Assembly: GCA_031272485.1 (NCBI GenBank)
Contig: JAISTV010000003.1
Location: 1-41,212 of the forward strand
DNA: 41,212 bases
Origin: Eubacteriales Family XIII. Incertae Sedis bacterium
Lineage (GTDB): Bacteria > Bacillota > Clostridia > Peptostreptococcales > Anaerovoracaceae
Direction: 5' to 3'
Shown piece after piece: positions 1 to 6,815 of the stretch. How positions within the stretch are numbered: position 1 is the stretch's first letter; every line of letters starts with the position of its first letter. A program made the position numbers and the translations under genes. Below the pieces are notes generated by a model that was given only the letters and a program-made list of their open reading frames with translations, was not told where the DNA came from and did no database searches.

Positions 1-722
1 CAGCGCCCGTCGTAGGCCGCAATCACCGCGCGCTGGCCGATTCCTGCCGGCGTACCCACGGTATTCGCGTCGTCAATGATGATGTCCTCGAGCGTTATGG
101 AGCCCGTACCACTCGTGGCGTTCGCTTCGATCATGGGCGGGGCGTAGGTTCCCTGCACCGCGTCGCTTGCGGTTCCAAACGTCCCGCGCGTTATGGTGTA
201 CGGTCCGCCCGCCGCGCTCTTAATGGTTATGTCCTTATCCCAGTAGCGGATGGGACTGTTAATGGTAAAGCTGTTTTGAATCTCGATTACTTCGCTCCCG
301 CCCGTGGGGACCGCCCCTATGGCAGCCATAAGCGACGTCTCGTCCGTGACCGGCACAGCGAGTGGCGCGATGCCGGCAGGCGAAGCCATAAGCTCTACCC
401 CCGCGGCCGTGGCCGAAAGCGCTACCGCAGACGGTGAGGTCTCGCTCTCCGCCGGTTCCTCCCCGGTCTCTTCCGTAGAAATCCCTTCTTCGGGTGTCTC
501 CGCAGCCGGGGTCTCCTCCGCCGGCGACTCCGCCGCTGCGCCCTCTTCCGCCTGAAGAACCTCCTCATCCGCAAACGCTACGATGGCGCCGGCCGAAACG
601 GCGACCATGCCGAATGTGAGCATGAGCGAAAGCAGTATGCTCGTGTACCTCGCAGCACGCGCCTTTATCTTCCGGCCGGAACGCATAGAAACAGAAGCCG
701 AATTCTTTACCCCTTGAAACAT
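1..722 (-). CDS. Secreted surface protein, N-terminal part (C-terminus beyond left edge)
   Basis: The reading frame is open for 240 codons and runs off the left edge, so this is only the N-terminal portion. It starts at ATG with a good ribosome-binding site (AAGGGGG, 7 nt upstream). Residues 1-20 are basic; residues 25-50 form a hydrophobic segment ending AFADEE, consistent with a signal peptide cleaved near FA-DEE. Residues 52-90 are a Glu/Ala/Pro/Thr linker (ETPAAETPEEG type). From about residue 105 the sequence becomes beta-rich (SLMAAIGAVPTGG, then short strands such as DITIK, SITLEDIIIDD), which resembles the start of a pectate-lyase-like right-handed beta-helix domain. That family call is inference. 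An own promoter lies about 70 nt upstream. It is probably a cell-wall or adhesin-type protein; whether it ends in an LPXTG sorting signal cannot be seen here. Confidence 0.75.
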   Translation of the reverse strand, partial: MFQGVKNSASVSMRSGRKIKARAARYTSILLSLMLTFGMVAVSAGAIVAFADEEVLQAEEGAAAESPAEETPAAETPEEGISTEETGEEPAESETSPSAVALSATAAGVELMASPAGIAPLAVPVTDETSLMAAIGAVPTGGSEVIEIQNSFTINSPIRYWDKDITIKSAAGGPYTITRGTFGTASDAVQGTYAPPMIEANATSGTGSITLEDIIIDDANTVGTPAGIGQRAVIAAYDGR

Positions 723-789
723 TACAATACCCCCTTGTAACTACTCCCCTGGCATAAATTTTTACAAAGATGAATCCCTTTACAGATAG

Positions 790-818
790 ATTCTATTTGC
801 TAAATAAGCGTTCGTCAA
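790..818 (-). promoter_or_regulatory. Promoter of the left-edge surface protein
   Basis: On the minus strand TTGACG and TAGAAT are separated by exactly 17 nt. Transcription would start near position 783, giving a leader of about 60 nt before the ATG at 722. This matches the vegetative sigma-A consensus closely. Confidence 0.65.
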
Positions 819-1010
819 GTAGCCTAAACCGTTGAAAATAAGCAAGCGTTCAGAATGTCGCTCGATTTTCACAGGTTTTTCACCGAAACAACATAATGCA
901 GGATTGACAGATATCTCTGAAAAATTGTAAAGTATTTATGACGTTGGTATGAAGCACGTCCCGAATGTGAAACTTGAAGCGAGAGGGGATACCAAAGCCG
1001 AAAACCATTG

Positions 1011-1204
1011 AAAAAAACTACAATTGCATTTCCCTGACCATGGGAAGGTGATGAGTTTCTGATTCGCCCGACCGGGTCGTCCGAAAGCCTGTTTCCCCTG
1101 ACGGGCTTTACCGAAGAAGCTGTCTGTTGGTGTGTGCTCCTTAGGCAGCTTCTTTCACTAATCCGAAAGATTTTCGAGACTACCGAATATTTTCCCGCTC
1201 ACAC
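1011..1204 (-). other. Candidate structured non-coding RNA (strand uncertain)
   Basis: No protein fits this gap. The minus strand has TATAAT at 1205-1210, with a weak -35 (GTTTCA, 16 nt spacer), and a run of seven T at 1017-1011, so a transcript of about 190 nt is possible. Inside it are paired arms: AAGAAGCTG with CAGCTTCTT (arms near 1148-1156 and 1114-1122), AAAGCC with GGCTTT (near 1084-1110), and TTCCC with GGGAA near 1030-1045. It is more GC-rich than the AT-rich DNA at 730-1000. A plus-strand transcript is also possible: TTGACA at 904-909 with TAAAGT 18 nt on, and arms TTGGTAT/ATACCAA near 945-995. I could not match it to 6S, SRP, RNase P, tmRNA or any riboswitch I know. Confidence 0.25.
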
Positions 1205-1254
1205 ATTATAATAACTGTTTCATAATTGAAACACGCATAACGAAAGGTGCACTT

Positions 1255-1286
1255 CTGGATTCCCGGGATAAACCCGGGAATGACGG
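1255..1286 (+). repeat. Palindromic repeat, copy A
   Basis: The arms TTCCCGGG and CCCGGGAA flank a 5-nt loop (ATAAA), framed by CTGGA on the left and TGACGG on the right. It shares this frame with the copies at 14606 and 39085, although the arm bases differ. It lies just downstream of the aldehyde dehydrogenase terminator. Confidence 0.7.
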
Positions 1287-1305
1287 AGACAGGACAATCT
1301 CGCGT

Positions 1306-1337
1306 AAAAAAAAACAGGTGCCCTTTCGGACACCTGT
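1306..1337 (-). terminator. Rho-independent terminator of the aldehyde dehydrogenase gene
   Basis: On the minus strand ACAGGTG and CACCTGT form a stem with inner CC/GG pairs around a GAAA-like loop, followed directly by nine T. It begins 24 nt after the stop codon of the gene at 1361-2734. Confidence 0.9.
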
Positions 1338-1360
1338 CTTATTATCATGCGTGCTCTAAA

Positions 1361-2734
1361 TTAGAACGCCCAGAGTTCGTCATCCGTCAGCTTGAGGCCC
1401 GGGGCATCCGGAATCTCGTAAGCGATACGGCTGATGTTTACCAGGTGCGTCCACCAGAGGTTCTCCGAGATGGAGTTGTTACCCCAGGAACCGCAGCCCA
1501 GCGTACCGGTCGGGTTCAGACCGTTCGCGAGCGTGCCACCCAGCGAACCGGAACCCATCTGGTTCACGGAGAAACGGGAAACGCGGATACGCTCTGCAGC
1601 ATACTCTACGTTGGCCGGGGTGTTGGAGTGGATAACGCAGCTGTGGCCGGTACCCTCGTTGTCGATGTTCGTGGAAGCGTGCGCAACTGCATTTTCCCAG
1701 GTGTCATACGGCGCAAACGCCAGAACCGGGAACAGCTTCTCCTTGCAGAGGGACTCATCCGCACCGAACTTGGTGACCTTGGTCACGATGAACTTGGTGT
1801 CTTCCGGAATGTCAATCCCGGCGCCCTTCGCGATGAGGTAGGGCTTGATGCCTACGACGTCCTTGTTCAGCGCGCCGCCCGGGAATACGAAGTCGCGAAT
1901 CTTGGCAACTTCCGCCTCGTCGGTAATGACATAGCCGCCGGCCTCCGCCAGCTTGGCCAGTGCTTCGTCCGCCTTGCTCTCGGGGCAGTGTACGGTCTGC
2001 TCACAGGTACACAGAACGCCGTTGTCATACGTACGACCCGCAACCGTCTTGGTCACAGCGCCCGCGAAGTCCGCGTCCGCATCCCAGATGCTCTGTACGT
2101 TACCGGCGCCTACGCCGAATGCCGGCTTACCGCTGGAATAAACAGCCTTAACCATGCCCGGGCCGCCCGTCGCTATGGACGCGTCGCAGGAGCTCATGAT
2201 CAGACCGGATACTTCTATGGATGCCTCGCCAACACACTGGATGAGGTCTTCCGGTGCACCGACTTCCTTCAGCGCTTCGCGCATGAGCTTGACGGTCTCC
2301 ACGCCGGACTTGAATGCGCTCGGGTGCGGGCACACGATGATGGCGTTGGCGCCCTTCAGCGCGATCATGGAATTGTGAATCGGAGTCATAATGGGGTTCG
2401 TTACGGGCGTGATGGCGCCGATAACGCCGATGGGCTTCGCGACTTCTACGAGACCCTCTTCGGGGATGCGACGGATAACGCCACGGCTCGGCTTACCCTT
2501 CAGCTTGTACCAGGTAACTTTCGGCTTACCCATGTTCTTGGCAATCTTGTCGTTCACGTTGCCCATCTTGGTCTCTTCTACTGCGAGCTCTGCAAGCGGC
2601 TTCGCGTTGTCGTAGATCTTCTTACCGATGGCCTGAACTGCCTTGTCGACGTCCTCCTGAGAAAAGCTCTCGAACGTCTTCTGTGCCACACGGGCTTTTG
2701 CAATCAACTCATTTACATGTTCCTGCGGTGTCAT
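1361..2734 (-). CDS. CoA-acylating aldehyde dehydrogenase (EutE/SucD/AdhE-N-like)
   Basis: This 457-residue enzyme of the aldehyde dehydrogenase superfamily should convert an aldehyde, CoA and NAD(P)+ to an acyl-CoA, or the reverse. The nucleotide-binding region has PIGVIGAITPVTNP (residues 101-114). The probable catalytic cysteine is Cys242 in YDNGVLCTCEQ, aligned with the DNGxxC-EQ motif of AdhE and succinate semialdehyde dehydrogenase; Cys244 is an extra nearby cysteine. The length is that of stand-alone CoA-acylating enzymes, and there is no alcohol dehydrogenase half. There is no extra N-terminal helix of the kind that targets enzymes to microcompartments. The tail (WWTHLVNISRIAYE) recalls succinate semialdehyde and sulfoacetaldehyde dehydrogenases; the actual substrate is unknown. 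It has its own promoter, an AAGGAG ribosome-binding site and a strong terminator, so it is monocistronic. The LuxR-type gene directly upstream may control it. Confidence 0.88.
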   Translation of the reverse strand: MTPQEHVNELIAKARVAQKTFESFSQEDVDKAVQAIGKKIYDNAKPLAELAVEETKMGNVNDKIAKNMGKPKVTWYKLKGKPSRGVIRRIPEEGLVEVAKPIGVIGAITPVTNPIMTPIHNSMIALKGANAIIVCPHPSAFKSGVETVKLMREALKEVGAPEDLIQCVGEASIEVSGLIMSSCDASIATGGPGMVKAVYSSGKPAFGVGAGNVQSIWDADADFAGAVTKTVAGRTYDNGVLCTCEQTVHCPESKADEALAKLAEAGGYVITDEAEVAKIRDFVFPGGALNKDVVGIKPYLIAKGAGIDIPEDTKFIVTKVTKFGADESLCKEKLFPVLAFAPYDTWENAVAHASTNIDNEGTGHSCVIHSNTPANVEYAAERIRVSRFSVNQMGSGSLGGTLANGLNPTGTLGCGSWGNNSISENLWWTHLVNISRIAYEIPDAPGLKLTDDELWAF

Positions 2735-2839
2735 AACGGATCTCCTTTCTTAAAAAACATACTTTTTTTCGCTTGGCCTGCAAGGCCGTACGCTTTAGTA
2801 TCTTTTTCCTTGCGCAACAAAATGCGCAGTCACGAATTA

Positions 2840-2868
2840 AGTATAGAACTGCCACAATGGAATTGCAA
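2840..2868 (-). promoter_or_regulatory. Promoter of the aldehyde dehydrogenase gene
   Basis: On the minus strand TTGCAA and TATACT are separated by 17 nt. The leader of about 100 nt includes a small GGCC/GGCC inverted repeat near 2774-2787. The site lies between the luxR-type stop and the dehydrogenase start. Confidence 0.65.
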
Positions 2869-2914
2869 GAAAAATCGTTTAATTTTTGACACTCAAAATT
2901 AATTGTGTGAATTA

Positions 2915-3691
2915 TCAGACAGTTTCGTTGAAATCGTGGATGATCCGGATAAGATTGCTGCGGTTTTTTACCCCCAGTTTGGCGAAGATGGACCGGGTGT
3001 GTTTCTTGACCGTATTCTCGGAAATCAGGAGTTTTTCGGCTATCTCGCGGCTGCTGTAGCCTATGAAAATCAGGTGGCAGACGTCCAGCTCCCGGTAGGT
3101 GAGCCCGTAACGCTCGCCCAGCACGTCCGCGTTCTGGATGCGCTTGCGGTTCTGCACGCCTTTGGGGTAGCGCAGGTGGAGCCGCTGGGCTATGTGCAGC
3201 GACAGGATGCGCATGACCTCCTCGTCCGTCTCGGTAAAGGAGCCCTGCTCGTGCGTGCGCAGCAGGTTTATCAGCCCGTACAGGATGCCGTCCTTGGCTA
3301 TCTTGGCGCCCAGGATGAACTCTATGTGCTGCGGGAACATCCATTCGTTGTAGAAGATGTCCGTGGCCAGCCGGGTCTGGTTGATAAATTCGTTCTCGCG
3401 GTAGACGCGGCATTCCCCGAGCGGCTGCCGGCGCAGTGAAGGGTTGGTGGACGCGAAGTCGTGGATGTACCCGCGCATATTCTCCTCTGTAATGTTGCGG
3501 TATACGGGCGCGAAGAACACAGCCCCTGCCTCCTCGGTGCCGCCGAGCAGAAAAAAGGAGCGGTCGCATGGAATCAGCCGCGGCAGTTCCTCGAGAAACG
3601 CCCGCCGCATTTCCATCAGGCCGCCCTTCCCGTTTATAATCAGGACGAGGCTGTTGATCAGTTCCCATTTAGAAGGACTCAGAATGCCCAT
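2915..3691 (-). CDS. LuxR-type transcriptional regulator
   Basis: A 258-residue protein. Residues about 195-258 form a LuxR-type helix-turn-helix domain: LTYRELDVCHLI, then SSREIAEKLLISENTVKKH and SIFAKLGVKNRSNLIRI. The first 190 residues show no phosphoacceptor receiver motif; they look like a GAF- or PAS-like alpha/beta sensory domain (GILYGLINLLRTHE, FTETDEEVMRILSLHIAQRL). It is therefore probably a ligand-responsive regulator and not a two-component response regulator. It sits directly upstream of, and on the same strand as, the aldehyde dehydrogenase gene, and divergent from the aldo/keto reductase at 3780. Both are candidate targets. Its own promoter overlaps the reductase promoter, so it could also regulate itself. 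Confidence 0.85.
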   Translation of the reverse strand: MGILSPSKWELINSLVLIINGKGGLMEMRRAFLEELPRLIPCDRSFFLLGGTEEAGAVFFAPVYRNITEENMRGYIHDFASTNPSLRRQPLGECRVYRENEFINQTRLATDIFYNEWMFPQHIEFILGAKIAKDGILYGLINLLRTHEQGSFTETDEEVMRILSLHIAQRLHLRYPKGVQNRKRIQNADVLGERYGLTYRELDVCHLIFIGYSSREIAEKLLISENTVKKHTRSIFAKLGVKNRSNLIRIIHDFNETV

Positions 3692-3703
3692 ACGTTTTTA
3701 CCC

Positions 3704-3732
3704 TCTACATACACATCAAGTGATAATATAAT
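3704..3732 (+). promoter_or_regulatory. Promoter of the divergent aldo/keto reductase gene
   Basis: A perfect TATAAT lies at 3727-3732, with the weaker -35 TCTACA 17 nt upstream. The -10 box overlaps the -10 box of the opposing luxR-type promoter. Confidence 0.5.
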
Positions 3733-3756
3733 AATGAAAAGAGCCGGATTTCGCAA
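3728..3756 (-). promoter_or_regulatory. Promoter of the luxR-type regulator
   Basis: On the minus strand TTGCGA and TATTAT are separated by 17 nt. The -10 box occupies 3728-3733 and shares five bases with the plus-strand -10 box, so the two polymerases cannot occupy both sites together. Confidence 0.55.
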
Positions 3757-3779
3757 GTTCCGCAAAGAGAGGAGCCGCC

Positions 3780-4751
3780 TTGGAGCAAGTAAAACTGGGA
3801 AAAACGAAGATAGAGGTGACCCGCTTCGGCATGGGCGTGCTGCCCATAGGCGCGAGCCACCTGAACCTCCCCGTGCCGGAAGGCGCCGCAGTCATCCGCC
3901 GGGCGCTCGAGCTGGGCGTGCGTTTCTTCGACACGGCCGAGTACTACCGGACTTACGACTACATGGCGCAGGCCTTCGCGGCCTACCCTTTTTCTGACGG
4001 CAATGGCCCTGTTATCTCCTCTAAATCCTTAGCCCGCGATTACGCCGGTATGCGGGCGGCGGTGGAGGAGGCGCGCCGGAAACTGCATGTGGATAAAGTA
4101 GATATATTTCTCCTGCACGAGGTGCGCGGGGAGGCGGATTTCCGCGACAGAAGCGGGGCCTGGCGGGCGCTTGGGGACTGCCGGGAAGAAGGGCTTGTGC
4201 AGGCCATTGGCATCTCCACGCACCATGTGGATACGGCGGAGCTGAACGCTAAGCTCCCGGAGTCGGACGTGCTGTTCGCCCTGATTAACAAGGACGGGCA
4301 CGGGATCCGGCGCGGGGACGGCCGGGGCACGCGCGCGGATATGGAGGCCGCCATCCTCACGAATCACGAGGCCGGCAAGGGCGTGTACGCCATGAAGGTG
4401 CTGGCGGGCGGACTTGCCGCGGGCCGCTACGGGCAGATGCTGGACTACGCCGCGGGCCTGCCGGGGCTGGACGCGGTCATGCTGGGGCTTACGAGCGAAG
4501 CGGAGGCGGAAGACCTGGCGGCCTACGCGGCGGGGACGCTTCCGAAAGGCTACGCGCCGGACGTGGCGAAGAAGCAGATTCACATAGTGCAAGGGGACTG
4601 CGAGGCCTGCGGCAGCTGTATAGTGCTCTGCCCTGCCCGCGCCATAAAGATGCACGCGAGCGGCGATTTTGCCCAGGTCAGCCCCGAGCTGTGCGTCGGC
4701 TGCGGGTACTGCGCCATAGGCTGCCCGGTACGGGCCATTGTCCGCATATAA
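3780..4751 (+). CDS. Aldo/keto reductase with C-terminal 2[4Fe-4S] ferredoxin domain
   Basis: The 323-residue protein begins with a TTG codon preceded by GAGAGGAG, 6 nt away. Residues 1-255 are an aldo/keto reductase TIM barrel with the expected tetrad: Asp51 and Tyr55/56 in FFDTAEYY, Lys82 in SSKS and His113 in LLHE. Residues about 265-323 are a bacterial ferredoxin domain with two cluster motifs, CEACGSCIVLCP and CVGCGYCAIGCP. Such fusions suggest electrons pass between ferredoxin-type carriers and the barrel active site; the substrate is unknown. It is convergent with nifU, with a terminator hairpin between them that has its T-run on the minus strand only. It is divergent from the LuxR-type regulator, which may control it. 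A second aldo/keto reductase with Fe-S motifs lies at 25464. Confidence 0.88.
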   Translation: MEQVKLGKTKIEVTRFGMGVLPIGASHLNLPVPEGAAVIRRALELGVRFFDTAEYYRTYDYMAQAFAAYPFSDGNGPVISSKSLARDYAGMRAAVEEARRKLHVDKVDIFLLHEVRGEADFRDRSGAWRALGDCREEGLVQAIGISTHHVDTAELNAKLPESDVLFALINKDGHGIRRGDGRGTRADMEAAILTNHEAGKGVYAMKVLAGGLAAGRYGQMLDYAAGLPGLDAVMLGLTSEAEAEDLAAYAAGTLPKGYAPDVAKKQIHIVQGDCEACGSCIVLCPARAIKMHASGDFAQVSPELCVGCGYCAIGCPVRAIVRI

Positions 4752-4781
4752 AAAGGCAAAAGCCGGACCGAAGTCCGGCTT
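4752..4781 (-). terminator. Rho-independent terminator of nifSU
   Basis: On the minus strand AAGCCGGAC and GTCCGGCTT (4760-4781) form a 9-bp stem closed by a stable TTCG tetraloop, followed by TTTTGCCTTTTT. The plus-strand tail is A-rich, so it should work for the minus-strand nif genes and not for the reductase. Confidence 0.88.
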
Positions 4782-4811
4782 ATAAACAAACGTTCGCTGT
4801 GCGCGGGCGCC

Positions 4812-5300
4812 CTACCTTTTCGTGAGCTTGTTCACGATTTCATCCATATTGTTCTCCACGTCGCAGCCGTGGTTATGGTCCGACTCGTCGGCGTTCGGGT
4901 CGAAGCCCGCCAGGCCAGCGTAGGTCTTGCCGTTCTTCTGCGCGTAGTCGTAGATGGCGCTCTTAATGGCGTGGTCCGCCAGCACCGAGCAGTGAATCTT
5001 GATGGGCGGCAGTCCGCCGAGCTCGTCCAGGACGTCCTTGTTGGTTATGGCCAGCGCCTCGTCTATGGTCTTGCCGATAATCATGTCGGTCGCCACGCTC
5101 GAAGAGGCTATGGCAGAGCCGCAGCCAAAGGTCTTGAACCGCGCGTCGGTTATGACGTCGTCCGTCACCTTAATGGAAATCTTCATCATGTCGCCGCAGA
5201 CCGGGCTGCCGTACGTCCCCTCTCCGTCGGGGTTTTCCAGCTCGCCCACGTTGTGCGGGTTGGTGAAGTGGTCTATTACTTTATCGTTATACATGGACAT
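4812..5300 (-). CDS. nifU: Fe-S cluster assembly scaffold, NifU/IscU type
   Basis: A 162-residue scaffold on which iron and sulfide are assembled into [2Fe-2S] or [4Fe-4S] clusters before transfer. The three conserved ligand cysteines are Cys35 (SPVCGDMM, with the adjacent Asp37), Cys60 (FGCGSA) and Cys104 (KIHCSVLA). The protein has only the IscU-like domain plus about 35 extra residues with a His/Cys segment (DHNHGCD). The ribosome-binding site is AAAGGAG, 7 nt from the ATG. It follows nifS by 20 nt in the same operon and is the last gene before a terminator. It would supply the many Fe-S proteins in this window, such as the dehydratase system, the ferredoxin-tailed reductases and HemW. Confidence 0.93.
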   Translation of the reverse strand: MSMYNDKVIDHFTNPHNVGELENPDGEGTYGSPVCGDMMKISIKVTDDVITDARFKTFGCGSAIASSSVATDMIIGKTIDEALAITNKDVLDELGGLPPIKIHCSVLADHAIKSAIYDYAQKNGKTYAGLAGFDPNADESDHNHGCDVENNMDEIVNKLTKR

Positions 5301-5320
5301 GGTTCTTCTCCTTTATCTTT

Positions 5321-6499
5321 CTACCATCCGGAGTCCTTGGACACCGAGGATATGCTTCTGAGTTTTGCGACCGCTTCCGTAAGCGCGTCTAAAGTATAGT
5401 CTAAATCTTCCTTGGTCGTAAAGTCCCCCACGGTAAACCGTATGGAGCCGTGGATGATCTCCCAGGGCACGCCCAGCGCGCTCAGCACGTGCGACGGCGT
5501 AAGCGAAGCCGAGCTGCAGGCCGAGCCGGTGGACACCGCTATGCCCTTCATGTCGAGCAGCAGCAGCAGCGCCTCGCCCTCTATGTACTTGAACGTTATG
5601 TTCGCGTTTCCGGGAAGACGGCGTTCCAGGTTCCCGTTCACCTGCACGTCCTGTATGCGGGCCTGTACCTGCTCCACGAAGTAGTTTCTAAGCTCCGTGA
5701 GCTTGGCAATGTGGGCCGCCAGGTTTTCCTTGGAGAGCTGGGCCGCCTTGCCGAACCCTACGATGCCGGTGAGGTTCTCCGTCCCCGCGCGCTTGCCGGA
5801 CTCCTGTCCGCCGCCGTACATATGCGTGGGCAGGTTCACCCCGCGCCGGATGTACAGCGCGCCTATGCCCTTCGGGCCGTAAATCTTATGTCCCGACATG
5901 CTGAGCATATCCACGCCCAGCGCCTTGACATCTATCTCCACGTTTCCGAGCGCCTGCACCGCGTCCGTATGGAAGAGCACGCCGTGCGCCTTGGCAATCT
6001 GCGCGATTTCCGCAACCGGCTGGATGGTGCCCACCTCGTTGTTCGCGAACATAATGCTTATGAGCGTCGTGTCCGGCCGGATGGCCGCCTCCAGCTCCGC
6101 GAGCGAGATAAAGCCCTCTGCGTCCACGCCCAGATACGTGACCTCAAAGCCTTCCTTCTCCAGATGCTCGCAGCTGTGCAGCAGGGCGTGGTGTTCTATG
6201 GCCGACGTGATTATGTGCCGCCCCTTGGCAGCCTTGGCGTGCGCCGTCTCTATGACCGCCCAGTTATCCGCCTCCGTCCCCGAGGACGTGAAGTAAATCT
6301 CCCCGGGCTGCGCGCCTATGAGCGCCGCCACGCGCTCGCGCGCCACGCTTATGGCGTTCTTGGAGTCCTGCCCCACCGTGTAGAGGCTGGACGGGTTGCC
6401 GAAGCGCTCCGTAAAGTACGGGATCATCTCCGCCAGCACCGCCTCCTTGACCGGCGTGGTGGCCGAGTAATCCAGATAGATTTTTCTTTCGTTTTCCAT
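5321..6499 (-). CDS. nifS: Cysteine desulfurase, NifS/IscS class
   Basis: A 392-residue PLP enzyme that takes sulfur from L-cysteine, leaving alanine, and passes it as persulfide to the scaffold NifU. Motifs: the start YLDYSATTP, TSSGTEADNW, HTDAVQALG, the PLP lysine Lys205 in SMSGHKIYGPKG, and the persulfide cysteine Cys328 in STGSACSS on the flexible loop. The SSGHK/SGHK and long-loop pattern is that of group I desulfurases. It lies between a DUF896 gene, whose stop is 4 nt upstream, and nifU. No IscR-type regulator is adjacent. Confidence 0.94.
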   Translation of the reverse strand: MENERKIYLDYSATTPVKEAVLAEMIPYFTERFGNPSSLYTVGQDSKNAISVARERVAALIGAQPGEIYFTSSGTEADNWAVIETAHAKAAKGRHIITSAIEHHALLHSCEHLEKEGFEVTYLGVDAEGFISLAELEAAIRPDTTLISIMFANNEVGTIQPVAEIAQIAKAHGVLFHTDAVQALGNVEIDVKALGVDMLSMSGHKIYGPKGIGALYIRRGVNLPTHMYGGGQESGKRAGTENLTGIVGFGKAAQLSKENLAAHIAKLTELRNYFVEQVQARIQDVQVNGNLERRLPGNANITFKYIEGEALLLLLDMKGIAVSTGSACSSASLTPSHVLSALGVPWEIIHGSIRFTVGDFTTKEDLDYTLDALTEAVAKLRSISSVSKDSGW

Positions 6500-6503
6500 G
6501 CGT

Positions 6504-6701
6504 CTAACTCCTCGGGCCCTTCTTGACCGGCCCGTCTACTATTTCTATGTTCTCCAAATGGCCGCGAAACACCTCCCGAAACCGTTCGATGTACTCCCCG
6601 CGCAGCTGTTGCTGTTCTGCCTTTTCCTCTTCCGAAAGCGCCCCTGCCTTCGACTTGCGCGCAAGCTCATTTATGCGCGCCATCTTCGCTTTTTCCAGCA
6701 T
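6504..6701 (-). CDS. DUF896 (YnzC) family small protein
   Basis: A 65-residue charged helical protein. The pattern [21 protein letters not shown] followed by [15 protein letters not shown] is characteristic of the Bacillota-specific DUF896/YnzC family, which folds as a short two-helix hairpin. Its molecular function is not established. The start has a strong ribosome-binding site (AAAGGAG). The stop lies 4 nt from the nifS start, so the two are likely co-translated. I see no convincing promoter in the 114 nt upstream; several AT-rich -10-like hexamers lack a partner. Confidence 0.85.
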   Translation of the reverse strand: MLEKAKMARINELARKSKAGALSEEEKAEQQQLRGEYIERFREVFRGHLENIEIVDGPVKKGPRS

Positions 6702-6815
6702 CTCTTGCTCCTTTGTCTATAGATGTTAGCATAAACTTTCGCAAAAGTAAACGATTTAGGTATACTTTACTGATAGGTGTAAGTTTATACGTGTATTCAG
6801 ACCGTTTGCGGCGGC

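Noticed and set aside
1044-1090. Hammerhead-ribozyme-like GATGAG and CGAAAG boxes on the plus strand
   Set aside because: The invariant C before UGAUGA is missing and the segment between the boxes does not form the required stem II.
1247-2902. Long plus-strand reading frame of about 550 codons across the aldehyde dehydrogenase gene
   Set aside because: It is antisense to a clear enzyme and its translation shows no domain or normal composition; GC-biased codons create such shadows.
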